In this document: in pieces, positions 44,425 to 55,172 of the stretch | Layout: each line of letters begins with the position of its first letter | How positions within the stretch are numbered: position 1 is the stretch's first letter | Source: Odiellus spinosus | Taxonomy: Eukaryota; Arthropoda; Arachnida; Opiliones; Phalangiidae | Length of the DNA stretch: 64,000 nt | Reading direction: 5' to 3' | Assembly (NCBI GenBank): GCA_963920705.1 | Contig: OY987237.1 | Location: forward strand, 11,686,601-11,750,600 | The notes under the pieces: model-generated | The model's database searches: none | Told to the model about the DNA's origin: nothing | The model's input: the letters and a program-made list of their open reading frames with translations, nothing else | Position numbers and translations under genes: made by a program

Positions 44425-44761
44425 CAGAAGCCGATGAAACCCTCCTTTGAAGTCTACTACTCCAATGTTCCACATAGCGCTCCTCTCTGTATGGGTAAAA
44501 TTCCCAATTTTACGAGTTATAAGGGGTCCTACTTCATCCCCCCTGTCTACGGAAAATTGGAAATTCTCTCTCTCCACAAACGACGACGTTTTTTGGACGA
44601 ACTCCAAGACTGCTAGAGATATTCGCTCGACGAGCTCCCGCTCCGAAAACATCTACCGTTAGGAGGCGTACGGATCGCGCCTTTTGAGAATAACCCATAC
44701 AGAGAGGGGTAGACAAGACCCGGGAGTAATAGACTTCAAAGGAGGGTTTCATCGGCTTCTG
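44425..44761. mobile_element. MITE CAGAAGCCG family, copy 3
   Basis: 337 bp; flanks gtattgt (44418 and 44762), 7 bp. A paralogous site without the element is visible at 46481-46500 (tcaatattgtgtacggg). Confidence 0.9.
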
Positions 44762-45013
44762 GTATTGTGTAGATGGGAGGGGCTATACGAAGAAAAGGGA
44801 TGGGCCCTTTACTTAAACAAATAATGTGAACGAAACATAGCCTTTTGTTGTCTTTAGTGGGCCGGGATTCCGTAACAAAACTTTCTTCTACTCTATATTG
44901 ATTTTATGTATCTTTAAAACTAAATAGTTCCCCACTCGATTATGCGAAACATTCAGTATCTTGAAACGAACCAAACTCGGTTCGCTTCTGGCAGTGTTAT
45001 GAAAAGCTTCGCA

Positions 45014-46135
45014 ATGAAATTACGAGTCTTTGTCGATTACGTAACCAAATCGTGGATCGCGTTGTCGATTCTGTATATTTATTATATGTTGATCGCGCTA
45101 CTTCGTATACTCTTTACCTATAATATTGTTTATGGTGGTACTGGAGCCTTTGTCGATGGAGTTCAACATATTATCGCTCTGTACCACACCGTCAGGAATC
45201 GCAATAAAGTTAAAACGATGATTTCGGAATTGAAAGAACAATTGCGAATTATAAATCCAGCGGCTTTTAAATCTTTAAAAACTAGGCTTAACCTTTTAAT
45301 TGCTGGACTATTAGCTTATTCATCAATACTTTTGGTAACCAACTCTTTCTCTGTATACTATGTGAGCGAAGCCTTTGAACTAGAACCTAACAACGAGACT
45401 ACTTCGATGCCGTCAGTTCTTTGTTTCGGCTGTGACATTTCGAGAAAGTCTTTGAAGTTTCGTCGAGCTATTACTTTGCTAAACGGCGTCATTTACCCAA
45501 TCGCTTCACTGACGGTATCGTTACTAGTTTCATTACCATACGTCATGTCGATCAAACTAACCGAAGAACTTTTGAAAGACGTCAAAACCAGTATAAGAAG
45601 TATCGATTACCAAGAACACGGCTTAGCGCGATTGAAATTCGTTAGAAACAAGCTTCAAAAGGTATCGAAATTCGTCAATGACATCAATGACATTTTTAAC
45701 AACGTAATCTTCTTATTCTTCGCGACTTCCGTCGTTGGTATTTCTTTCAACGTCACGAACGCGATCATTTACTTCAACTATCTTCCCGACAAAAAAATCA
45801 CCGTATTAGTGTACCTGCTCCTGGTCCACTCGCGGAACATCGCCCACGTGTTTTTCCTAATAATTTTCGGATCCAAGATCAAGGAAGAATCGAATCATTG
45901 CGTGTCGGCTGCCGCTGATCTTTTAAACGAAGTAACCAACGCTAATGGGAAAAAGTCGGAGATTAAGACGCTATTATATCAGTTGGAAACGTATCGCTTG
46001 GAATTAAACGCTGGCGGATTTTTCGTAATTCATAAGAGTTTGATTTTGTCCTTTTTTGGCGTTGTTCTAACTTACGTCGTGGTTTACATTCAATTTAATC
46101 CTAACGCTATGAAAGCGGTTCAATCTGTAAATTAA
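45014..46135 (+). CDS. Gustatory-receptor-like 7TM chemoreceptor, subfamily D, gene 4
   Basis: Single-exon gene; the ATG at 45014 gives 373 residues beginning MKLRVFVDYVTKSWIALSIL. Earlier in-frame ATGs at 44942 and 44999 would add 24 or 5 residues; the paralogue start favours 45014. CFGC lies in the TM3-TM4 loop. LPYVMSIKLTEELLKDVK and SKFVNDINDIF are the subfamily blocks. TYVVVYIQF (353-361) and NPNAMK end the last helix. A MITE lies 250 bp upstream. The upstream region is also recognisable, without that MITE, before the broken copy at 46742, so the promoter and gene were duplicated together. Confidence 0.88.
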   Translation: MKLRVFVDYVTKSWIALSILYIYYMLIALLRILFTYNIVYGGTGAFVDGVQHIIALYHTVRNRNKVKTMISELKEQLRIINPAAFKSLKTRLNLLIAGLLAYSSILLVTNSFSVYYVSEAFELEPNNETTSMPSVLCFGCDISRKSLKFRRAITLLNGVIYPIASLTVSLLVSLPYVMSIKLTEELLKDVKTSIRSIDYQEHGLARLKFVRNKLQKVSKFVNDINDIFNNVIFLFFATSVVGISFNVTNAIIYFNYLPDKKITVLVYLLLVHSRNIAHVFFLIIFGSKIKEESNHCVSAAADLLNEVTNANGKKSEIKTLLYQLETYRLELNAGGFFVIHKSLILSFFGVVLTYVVVYIQFNPNAMKAVQSVN

Positions 46136-46741
46136 CCACTGTTATATAATGTGTACGCCGGGGCTGCGAGAGGTTTATTTTAGTGAATTATACTTGTTTC
46201 ATGTGTCCTGGCAGCCACCAAGAATATGCCATGCTTCTGTACGTGGTCGCCTGCAATTTTATTGTTATTAAAGCAAGATAAAAAAAGTTTACCCTACATT
46301 TTGGTTCCTACTATTTAGAGTTGTTCCGAATATTGTAAAACAAATTGGAAGCACAGACAAAATGCGAAACGCAAACTGAATCCGTCACGGATCGTTGCAA
46401 GTGTAAATGGGCCTTAATTCTATTTATCCCGATTAATTATAACACGCCACTCGTTTTTATTATTCCTTAGATAATCCCGCTCAATATTGTGTACGGGTCG
46501 ATTATTTATAAGGAAAGGGGATGTAACAAAATTATGTAGACAACACATCAGGTTTTTTTCCTTTATTGGGCTGAAACTTCCTGACAATCTTTCTTTAATT
46601 TTATAATGATTTTATGTATCTGTAAAAGTAATGTAATTACATTCAACTCGATTATGTAAACCTATCGATATATTGAAACTAAACCAAACTAGCTTTCACC
46701 TTTTTTTAACGCATTCATTATTGTTATTGTAAACCTCGCCT

Positions 46742-47210
46742 CAAAATTACGCGTCTTTATCGCTTACTTAACTACCTTTATCAGTTAGTCACGTTACTTC
46801 GCGCGCTCTTTATCTATAATTTCGCTTTTGGTCAGAAGCCGATGAAACCCTCCTTTGAAGTCTACTACTCTAATGTCCCATATAGCGCTCCTCTCTGTAT
46901 GGGTAAGATTCCCAATTTTACGAGATCGGAGGGGTCCTACTTCATACCCCCCTGTCTGCGGAAAATTGGAAATTCTCTCTCTCCACAAACGACGACGTTT
47001 TTTTTTTTTAGGAACTCCAAGGCTGCTAGAGATATTCGCTCGACGAACTCCCGCTCCGAAAATATCTACCGTTAGGAGGCGTACGAATCGCGCTTTTTGA
47101 AACTAACCCATACAGAGAGGGGTAGACAAGACCCGGTAGTAATAGACTTCAAAGGAGGGTTTCATCGGCTTCTGCTTTTGGTGGATACGGATTTTTGGCC
47201 AATGGCTTTC
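46742..47210 (+). pseudogene. 5' remnant of a subfamily D receptor gene split by a MITE
   Basis: From about 46742 the sequence can be read as a decayed KLRVFIAYLT start, then LFIYNFAFG up to 46832. After a 342-bp MITE (46833-47174) and an 8-bp duplication it continues GYGFLANGFQHV, matching the first ~60 codons of 45014 and 47471. There is no initiator ATG at the expected place, a short deletion within TM1, and no recognisable receptor sequence after about 47210. The upstream ~250 bp resemble the region upstream of 45014. This is a dead tandem duplicate. Confidence 0.75.
46833..47174. mobile_element. MITE CAGAAGCCG family, copy 4, inside a receptor remnant
   Basis: 342 bp; flanks cttttggt on both sides (8 bp). 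Inserted between codons for AFG and GYG of the dead subfamily D gene. Confidence 0.9.
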
Positions 47211-47350
47211 AACACGTTTAATAACCAAGGAAGAGGAGGGGGGGGGGCGAGCGCTGTAAAATTGGAAATTTTCGTTTATGCGAACAAAACTCAAGACTTT
47301 TATTGGGCTAACACTTTGAAATAAACCTTTAAATAATTTTTCTTAACACA

Positions 47351-47379
47351 CATATAGTACCACGCCCAATAATGTAAAC
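47351..47379 (+). promoter_or_regulatory. TATA-like box and CCACGCCC motif upstream of 47471
   Basis: atatagta is followed by CCACGCCCAATAATG (from 47360) and gtaaac, about 100 bp before the ATG; same layout as at 40267. Confidence 0.45.
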
Positions 47380-47470
47380 CGATCGTTACGTACATTGTTT
47401 AGAGTGAGACCATTCAAATTCGATATCGTTCTTTGTAAGCCCTTCTTCACTTTTATCGTAAGCCTTAGCC

Positions 47471-48580
47471 ATGAAACTACGCGTTTTAGTCTATTGCTTA
47501 AACAAATTGTGGGTCGCGGTCTCGATTTTCTACACGTTTTATATTTTAGTGGCGATGTTTTGCTGGTTTTTTGCCCATGGAAATGTGTTAGGCCGACAGT
47601 ACGGATTCTTCGTCAACGGCGTCAAGCATTTTTTCGCTTTGTACCACGCGTTCAGAAAACGAAATACAGTGAAAAGTAATATATCCGAAATGAAACAACA
47701 ATTGAGAACCATAAATCCAGCCGGTTTCAACGCTTTAAAAAGAAAACTAAACATTTTAATCGCTAGTTTGTTCTGTTATTCTTTGATACTTTCCGTAACC
47801 GCTACTCTCACTATGCTCGATGTGAGCGAAACGTCCGAAAATATGACTGTTAACGGGATTACAAAATTACTTTGCTTCGACTGCGACGTTTCGGGAATGT
47901 CTTTCTCGATGAATCGTTTCACTCTTTGGACCCATTTATTCTTCTACCCGATCGCTTCATTGACTGTATTATTGTTGGTATCGATTCCTTACGTTATATC
48001 GATAAAATTAACCGAAGAACTTTTGAAAGACGTTCGTACTTGTTTGAGAAACTTTGATTTTAAACGACACGGCTCGGTACGTTTGGATTCCGTCAAAAAC
48101 AAGATACAAAACGTTTCGAAATTCGTCAAAAATATTAACGACGATTTTGATTTCGTAATTTTCGTATTCTTCGCGACCAATCTTGTTTCAATCTCCTTCA
48201 ATATCACGAGCGTGATCTTATTTCTCAACAGCGTGGGCTACAAAATATTCGCTTTCTCATACAGTTTCGTCAGCTACGGGAAAGAAATTGCCCATATTGT
48301 TTTCTTAATTTTTATCGGATCCAAGATTAAGGAAGAATCGAATCTTTGCGCGTCGGCATCCGCTGATCTTTACAATCAAGCTGGCAACGATAATGGGATA
48401 GTATCGGAGATTCAGATATTATTATCGCAGCTGGAAGCTTATCGTTTGGAATTGAGCGTGGGCGGTTGTTTTGTAATTAACAAGAGTTTGATTTTGTCTT
48501 TTTTTGCCGTCGTTGTTACTTACGCCGTGATTTACATTCAGTTTCGCCCAGACGCTATGAAAGCGGTGCAAGGTGCATGA
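47471..48580 (+). CDS. Gustatory-receptor-like 7TM chemoreceptor, subfamily D, gene 5
   Basis: Intact single-exon frame of 369 residues starting MKLRVLVYCLNKLWVAVSIF. The TM3-TM4 loop carries CFDC, preceded by an NMT sequon. IPYVISIKLTEELLKDVR and SKFVKNINDDF follow. TYAVIYIQF (350-358) and RPDAMK end the protein. CCACGCCCAATAATG is at 47360, about 110 bp upstream, close after a TATA-like atatagta. The gene lies directly after the MITE-split remnant, so it is the functional neighbour of a failed duplicate. Inferred chemosensory receptor; ligand unknown. Confidence 0.9.
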   Translation: MKLRVLVYCLNKLWVAVSIFYTFYILVAMFCWFFAHGNVLGRQYGFFVNGVKHFFALYHAFRKRNTVKSNISEMKQQLRTINPAGFNALKRKLNILIASLFCYSLILSVTATLTMLDVSETSENMTVNGITKLLCFDCDVSGMSFSMNRFTLWTHLFFYPIASLTVLLLVSIPYVISIKLTEELLKDVRTCLRNFDFKRHGSVRLDSVKNKIQNVSKFVKNINDDFDFVIFVFFATNLVSISFNITSVILFLNSVGYKIFAFSYSFVSYGKEIAHIVFLIFIGSKIKEESNLCASASADLYNQAGNDNGIVSEIQILLSQLEAYRLELSVGGCFVINKSLILSFFAVVVTYAVIYIQFRPDAMKAVQGA

Positions 48581-49162
48581 AAAAATTATACATTGTACTA
48601 GTGATAACCTATTATACGTATTATTTACCATGGTTGGTAGACGAATATCTTAACGTATTGCCAGTTTAATCAGAGAAACACTTAGACTATTAGAAAATCC
48701 CTCTTTTTGCAAAACTTTGAGCAATGATTTAAAAATGAGGCCGTTGGATTTAAGTTTTTATTTAAATTAATGTAAACCTTTCTTGTCTCAGAAAAAGTCG
48801 AATGGAATATTTACATCCACTTTTTCGCGAGATACTGATATATTATTATTCACCCAAGTTTATTGTTTAATCCGACTCCTGAATTACAACGTATATGATT
48901 CATGGCCTTTATCGATCTTCCGCCGACAATCATATACGTCGAAAATCAGCATTTGGGCTAAACAAAAAAAAAAAAAAAAAAAAATTGATCAATTAATAAA
49001 TAACTCACTCGCAGAAGTGGTTTTCGAATAGATACGTTTATAAAGCTGTACGATATGAAATGTACAGTCTTTACCTTTAAAGATATGCAAATTTTAACAG
49101 AAAGTTCGGTTTAACAAGTTAGGTTTATTTTTGAATACACAATTAAAACTGAGGGCGTGACT

Positions 49163-49194
49163 GTATAAAGTTTGTTTCATACACGCCCTAATCG
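49163..49194 (+). promoter_or_regulatory. TATA-like box and ACACGCCC motif upstream of 49286
   Basis: gtataaag (49163-49170) then ACACGCCC (49181-49188), ~100 bp before the ATG. A transcript starting ~30 bp after the TATA would begin at or just after the motif. Confidence 0.45.
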
Positions 49195-49285
49195 AAAATA
49201 TTGAGACGTCGCAAATAATTTCCCGTCTATCAAAAATGAGCTCCTTTTCTTTCGAAAGTTCCCATTTATTTTCTGAACCTTCACC

Positions 49286-50407
49286 ATGAAAGGGCTACGC
49301 GTTCGGGATCTCGAGTTTCTTTTAAATGGTTTTATCGTGTTTCTCGTCCTAACGAGTCAGTTTTATTTCGTGGTTTACATTTACGCTATGGTCAACGATC
49401 GAGATTTGCGGCAAGTGGCCATTGGTTTTATTCTGAATGGTTTTCAACACGCGTTCGCGATTTACACTATCTTAACGAAAAGAATAAAGGTTAAAACAAA
49501 CTTTGGTCAAATGAAGAAGATATTGTTATCGGAGAACCCTTCGGCCTACTCGAGCTTGAAGAAAAATCTGATATACGTTTTGGCCATTATAATCGTATAT
49601 ATCTGTATTTCTTACGCTATTGGTTATATTGAAGCCGTCAAACTTTTAGAGAGAGTGTATTCCAATAACGACACCGAAATATTTTCGTTTTTGAGTATTT
49701 ACTGCTTCGGTTGCGATATTAATCGCAATTCAACGTCGTTAATCAAGTTCTTGGCTTTTTTCGACCTTCCCATTTACAATACAGTCTCTCTCGGCGTCTC
49801 CCTACTCGTTTCAATACCATTCCTGATAATGGCCACGATGACGTCGAACAGTTTGAGTAATCTCAACGAAAGTATCAGAAACGTTGATTTTAGTTGCGAA
49901 GGACAGTTGCAATTGCGAACTATTAAAAATAAATTACTTTCGTTATTTGTGTTGGTCGAAGGCATCAACGCTAATTTATGTCAAGCAATTTTTGTGTTTT
50001 TGGCCGTAACCATGATTACGCTTTCGTTGAACGTTACGGTTTTCTTACGCTATTTTATATACGTTGATTACAGGATATCCTCGATCGTTTACTACATTAT
50101 CGTGTATTTTCAAGATACTTTTCACATCATTTTATTGACTATCGTAGGATCAAAGGTCAAGGAAAAATTTGACCAATTTAGTTCTAACGTAGCGTTCTTG
50201 TTAGATTCGGCCGTCGAGAGAGGGTTGGGAATCGAGATTCAGTTATTGTATTCGCAGTTACAATCAAACCGCGTTGAATTGCGGGCAGGGGCTTGTTTTG
50301 TAATTAGTAAGAATTTGATTCTGTCATATTTAGGTTTTGTGGTCACTTACACGATAGTTTTCTTGCAATTTAATCCGCAAATTATGAAGATATTGCAAGA
50401 GCGTTGA
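49286..50407 (+). CDS. Gustatory-receptor-like 7TM chemoreceptor, subfamily E, gene 1
   Basis: Intact single-exon frame of 373 residues starting MKGLRVRDLEFLLNGFIVFL. CFGC lies in the TM3-TM4 loop. The subfamily D block SIKLTEELLKD is replaced by MATMTSNSLSNLNESIRNVD, showing a separate lineage shared with 51382. TYTIVFLQF (354-362) and NPQIMK form the C-terminus. A TATA-like gtataaag at 49163 is followed at 49181 by ACACGCCC, about 100 bp before the ATG, one of the clearest promoter arrangements in the array. Inferred chemosensory receptor. Confidence 0.9.
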   Translation: MKGLRVRDLEFLLNGFIVFLVLTSQFYFVVYIYAMVNDRDLRQVAIGFILNGFQHAFAIYTILTKRIKVKTNFGQMKKILLSENPSAYSSLKKNLIYVLAIIIVYICISYAIGYIEAVKLLERVYSNNDTEIFSFLSIYCFGCDINRNSTSLIKFLAFFDLPIYNTVSLGVSLLVSIPFLIMATMTSNSLSNLNESIRNVDFSCEGQLQLRTIKNKLLSLFVLVEGINANLCQAIFVFLAVTMITLSLNVTVFLRYFIYVDYRISSIVYYIIVYFQDTFHIILLTIVGSKVKEKFDQFSSNVAFLLDSAVERGLGIEIQLLYSQLQSNRVELRAGACFVISKNLILSYLGFVVTYTIVFLQFNPQIMKILQER

Positions 50408-51380
50408 AATTAACTCGATGGCAACCTATGAAGGAACCTAAAATGCAATTTAATTACTCCTTCCAAGGTTGAAATGGAATACGTATTTGTGGTTTAGTTT
50501 TGCGGTAATTATCAAAGTTGATAACTAGACTCGATCGCTACTTAAAGTAGAAATTATTTTTTTGTCTGTGATTGCTTTCGTTGTAAAAATATATATTATT
50601 AAATATGTATGATAATACGAAGTGTTTGTAGAACGTATAAGACTGTTGTAAATAAGTAACCTTCTAATCATTTTTTTCATTTTTCTCTTTGCAGGTAAGT
50701 TATCTGAATATCTTTCTTCAATTCCATTTTGGTGAGTGAGTCTGTTTATTTTCTATTAATTGAGTTGATAAATTTCCAAACTATTTACATGGTTAATGAT
50801 TATACCAAAGGGACTACAGGTATATACTATTTACTGTTATTAAATTAGGTTATCAGTTGGACAGGTTTTTAGACTACACCTTTGTGCCTTATTCTCAAAT
50901 ACCTCTCAACTTTAATATAGCCTGATCATATATAGGTCTCCCCACTTAACTACGCCCCAACCAAAAATCCCCCTTAAAATATAGTGTATAAACACACTTT
51001 TTAAAGAAGTGCGAAACAAAACTCTGTTTATTTAGGAGTTTATTCCTTCATAAAAATATGGATGATGAGATTGCGATTTAGCATGATATATAAATTTTAC
51101 CTTTCACCACTCTCTACATTCATAAGCGGGTTTGCATTATGCTCAGTACATTTGTCTACAATATTCACGTTTCCTTTAAATAGAAACAGGACATAATGAT
51201 TAATATGTTTTGCACCGAAGCTGTTTGCTCTAATTTTTGGAGTATAAATTAAAAACAAACATCGCTCCCTGAATTTAAATTAAACCCTAGATATAACGTA
51301 AATATTGAGAAATCGCGATCAATTTCTTAATTTAAAAATTGCGTTTGTAATATTTTCGCGTATAATTTGCGGACGTTCGC
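50408..51380. other. No gene seen between the two subfamily E receptors
   Basis: AT-rich. ctacgcccc at ~50953 resembles the recurrent upstream motif but lies ~430 bp before the next start. Confidence 0.4.
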
Positions 51381-51381
51381 C

Positions 51382-52500
51382 ATGAAAGGTTTAAGCGTCC
51401 GATATCTCGAAATCCTTTTAAAAATATGGGTTGTATTCGCCATCATATCGAGCCAGTTTTTTTTCACGGTTTATATCTACATAATGTTAACCAATCGAGA
51501 CTTGTTTAGATTTACGATTGGTTTTCTTCTGAACGGTTTTCAACATACTTTCGCGATATACACTGTCGTAACGAAACGGATAAAGCTGAAAAGTAATTTC
51601 TGTCAATTGAAGAAAACATTGCTATCGGTGAATCCCGAGGCCTATCGCGGATTGAAGAAAAATCTGAAGTACTCTTTGGCTAGTCTAATCTTATATTTTT
51701 GCCTTTCATTTGTGGCTGGTTCATTCGAAGCGATCTCTTTAGTCGAGGAAGATACTACTAATGGCACCAAACTTGTCTCCTACTTGAGCATTTACTGCTT
51801 CAGCTGCGATATTAGTCGCAGTCCTTCGTCATTAGTCAAGTTCTTAGCTTTTTTCGATTCTAGCATTTACAATTCAATTTCTCTCACCATATTCCTACTT
51901 ATATCGATACCATTCGTGACATTAGCCACGATGACGTCGCATATTTTGAAAAACTTGAACGACAGTATCAGAAGCGTTGATTTTAAACGCGACAAACATT
52001 CGCAATTGCGGACAATTAGAAAAAAATTGTTTTCCTTATACCTCGAAATCGAAGACGTTAACGCTAATTTACGTGACGGAATTTTGATGTTTTTGGCTAT
52101 AACTTTAATTTCGATTTCTTTGAACGTGACCTTACTGATAGGTCACTTTGAAGTTGTAAACTATAGGTTATCTTCGATCGCCTACGTCATTGTGATGTAC
52201 TTTCAAGATATTTTACACGTTATTTTGTTGATTATAATTGGGTCAAAGGTTAAGGAGAATTTCGACCAATTAAGTAGCTCCGTGGCGTTTATGTTGGATT
52301 CGGGTATCGAGAATGGTAGGGAAGTTGAGATTCAGTTGTTGTACTCGCAGTTGGGAGCCAATCGTATCGAACTCTCGGCCGGGTCTTTCTTCGTCATTAG
52401 TAATAATTTGCTTATCTCTTACTTGGGTGTTGTGATCACTTATTGGGTAGTGTACGTTCAGTTTAATCCACCTGTTATGCGAGTAGTACAAGGAAGTTGA
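51382..52500 (+). CDS. Gustatory-receptor-like 7TM chemoreceptor, subfamily E, gene 2
   Basis: Single-exon gene of 372 residues. The frame opens a few codons earlier, but the first ATG is at 51382 and gives MKGLSVRYLEILLKIWVVFA, aligned with 49286. CFSC lies in the TM3-TM4 loop, with an NGT sequon before it. The MATMTS-like loop block reads LATMTSHILKNLNDSIRSVD. TYWVVYVQF (353-361) and NPPVMR end the protein. Colinear with 49286 and clearly its tandem duplicate, though the ~960 bp between them show little shared sequence. Inferred chemosensory receptor. Confidence 0.9.
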   Translation: MKGLSVRYLEILLKIWVVFAIISSQFFFTVYIYIMLTNRDLFRFTIGFLLNGFQHTFAIYTVVTKRIKLKSNFCQLKKTLLSVNPEAYRGLKKNLKYSLASLILYFCLSFVAGSFEAISLVEEDTTNGTKLVSYLSIYCFSCDISRSPSSLVKFLAFFDSSIYNSISLTIFLLISIPFVTLATMTSHILKNLNDSIRSVDFKRDKHSQLRTIRKKLFSLYLEIEDVNANLRDGILMFLAITLISISLNVTLLIGHFEVVNYRLSSIAYVIVMYFQDILHVILLIIIGSKVKENFDQLSSSVAFMLDSGIENGREVEIQLLYSQLGANRIELSAGSFFVISNNLLISYLGVVITYWVVYVQFNPPVMRVVQGS

Positions 52501-53204
52501 ATATTTGTTATTGCTTATAGAGATGAGTGTCATATACATATTCGCCCCCTTCATTAAATTTTAATTTGAAAGCAAGTGAAACTTATATGGGTCTGATAGA
52601 GGCTCACGTGTAGCCACCTTTTTAACCTTAGGCAATCGTCCATTTAGTAGTGCCCTTCAATGTTTAGATTGACATTTGTCAGTGTAAGTATGCACCGAAA
52701 TAAACTGGTCTACGAAAAATGAATTTATTGTTAAACATACGTAACCGTACATAGTTAATAAATAATTGGCTCCCAACCTGTGGCCCGCGAGACCCTTGCA
52801 AGTGGTCCGCGGTGGCTTGCCTGAATCATACTTTAAACTAAAATTTTATATGCCCAATCGCATACTCCTCTTTTTTTTTTTCATACCCCTTGGAAAGTCC
52901 AATTTTACTATATACTAGTAATAAGTAAATAAATAAACAGGACTGATAGCTTGCTGTAAATGAATATTTAAATTTTTTCAGAGAAAAATATTTTTTCTTT
53001 AAACATTTATTTTTCTTCCAAGACCATTGGGTTTCGTAAGGAGTAAAGGGGTGTGTACAGCGTAGGCGTCGACCAATCGGTATAAAATTGAAATAGATGT
53101 GCGTGTCAAGAACCGCGTTCCTATTGATTATTTTTAGGTAGTGTTTATCTGCAAATTCGATTTTAACAGTTTGGTTTGAGCTACCAATCTTACCAGTCGT
53201 CAAT

Positions 53205-54347
53205 ATGTTGTTCGAGATTAGTTCCAAAAGTGAAAAGAGTATTACGCGCGAGCCAACTATCCTCGGATTGAAACTCAAAGTCGCGAGTCGAGCTGCGATT
53301 GTTCCGCTGGCCGTCAGTCTATTGTACATCAATACCGTGGGCATTAGTAACTTTATTGGTCTCCTCTACTCGTTTTCGGTCAAAAATGTCGTCAATTTTG
53401 TGTTCAATATCCTCTTTATTTCGTCCATCTTATCTTCGAGCTACGTATCATTATGGCGTCGCAAGAAAATCCTCGCGTTCTGTAAAGAATTGATATCCGT
53501 CACCAAATCCCTCGACATCATCGCGTACCAGAATCTTGCGCGACGTTGCCAGTTAGCCTTGCTAATATTGACGATTTACTCTATCATGGTTGCCGTTCTC
53601 GGAGGCGTTTACAGCTTAGACGAGAGCGTTAATTATTTCGATCTCTTCGATTTGCAATGCTTTTGGTGTCGCGATAGCAACGTGTCCGTGTGGTGGGTCG
53701 ACGCGTATCGCCTGGTCGACTTCACCATTTTCGCTTTTGGAAGTGTCGCCTTTACCGGCGTTATGGGTATTTTTTACGCTTTTCAAGCGTCGATGTTAAC
53801 TATAATTGGAGATACTATCGCTAGAAATCCCGCGAAATTCTCGGCTCAATCGACTCGTCGTCGGTCTCAACAATTATTCGGCTTTATCGAGAAGATGAAC
53901 GCCTTGTACCAAGACATTATGTTCGTTTGGTATTCGTGCACTTTGTTGTGCACTTGCGAAGGTATCGTCCGTCTGTTTAACTTTCGCCGGCATCAAAGCG
54001 TAGTTTTCTTAGCGTACATAGCCACTCTACATTTTCAAGACAACTTCACCTTGACTTGTACCACTTTAGTTTCTTCGCGATTGCCTTATGTTCTGACACG
54101 GGCTTTGAAGCGATTATCGACCTACGTTGAGACCTCGTTGGTGGATGGGAGTTATTCGGAGTTGCAATTCACCTACGCTATACTTAATAGACCTCACGGG
54201 CTACGAATTGGCGGTTGTATAGTTATAACCAGAAACTTGTTGTTATCCTTTGCCGGATTAGCCGCAACGTACGCCGTTGTTTTCTTGCAATTGAGTCCCG
54301 AGGCTTTAAATAAACTTAACGTCGGGAACGCTACTTATCCCATATAA
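53205..54347 (+). CDS. Divergent gustatory-receptor-like 7TM chemoreceptor, subfamily F
   Basis: Intact single-exon frame of 380 residues with a longer polar N-terminus (about 30 residues before TM1) than its neighbours. The TM3-TM4 loop has CFWC followed by an NVS sequon and two tryptophans. The fifth membrane region reads YSCTLLCTCEG, like CTLLTSCQ elsewhere. TYAVVFLQL (355-363) is followed by SPEALNKLN and a sequon near the end. No close paralogue in this window, so it represents an older lineage in the array. A 168-residue antisense frame over its 5' end is a chance shadow. Ligand unknown. Confidence 0.87.
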   Translation: MLFEISSKSEKSITREPTILGLKLKVASRAAIVPLAVSLLYINTVGISNFIGLLYSFSVKNVVNFVFNILFISSILSSSYVSLWRRKKILAFCKELISVTKSLDIIAYQNLARRCQLALLILTIYSIMVAVLGGVYSLDESVNYFDLFDLQCFWCRDSNVSVWWVDAYRLVDFTIFAFGSVAFTGVMGIFYAFQASMLTIIGDTIARNPAKFSAQSTRRRSQQLFGFIEKMNALYQDIMFVWYSCTLLCTCEGIVRLFNFRRHQSVVFLAYIATLHFQDNFTLTCTTLVSSRLPYVLTRALKRLSTYVETSLVDGSYSELQFTYAILNRPHGLRIGGCIVITRNLLLSFAGLAATYAVVFLQLSPEALNKLNVGNATYPI

Positions 54348-55172
54348 CGTTATATCTGATCAGAGGGAAAATAACTGAATTATTTCAAAGACAGTCATCT
54401 CGAAGTTTTAGTTTTATTATTCATTGAGTTCAGAACTTATTAAATGTTGTTAAACATGCATTTTTCACACGATTTCTGGTACGCGCATTTAATACGCTTT
54501 TGAACAGACTTAACCAACCAATTAACTTCGAAAAACATAACAAAAATATTGGTTTCGAATCAACACTTTCTTAGACGTTCGTTAAGGCTTAAAATTGAAG
54601 ATTTCAAATTAAAAAATATAGGATGTTATTTGCTATAATTTTAATAACGACTTTAGAATACTTGTAAAATACACCTCTTTTCATCACTTAATATTCCTTT
54701 CTCAAAGATAGAGATTACGTAACAATTAAAAGTTTAGATATTATCGAAGCATTTTACGTGTGTTGAATAAATATTCTAGAAATTATCGTCTTTGAAAGTG
54801 GGCACGCAAATGCAATTCACTCTTTAAACACTAAACCTAACATAAAGAAGTACATCTTAATTATCTGTAATAACTCTTAAGGTCACTATAATAAAAGAAA
54901 TAATAGAACCGATTGATTACCTACGTCTAATGTAAACTCGGAACTATTCTCTTATCGCACGGAAAATGAAAAAAAGCAGTTAAAAAGTGGTCACGATGGC
55001 CAGACGAAACAAAAAACCCATTACCCGACTATTGAGTAAACAAGGGTGGGGTGCGCTTCATCTTCTATTGGATAGATCATCTTCTAGTGGTTCATGCTTG
55101 TACTTATATTAAATACAACATAGTAGCTCTCGTTTCAAGGTGGCTAACCCTTTAGTTAGTCGGTAGTCAGCC
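54348..55172. other. No gene seen between subfamilies F and G
   Basis: AT-rich intergenic sequence without recognisable repeats. Confidence 0.4.

Noticed and set aside
52838-53344. 168-codon antisense frame over the 5' end of the 53205 receptor
   Set aside because: It overlaps a well-supported receptor gene and has low-complexity K/Y/F content.
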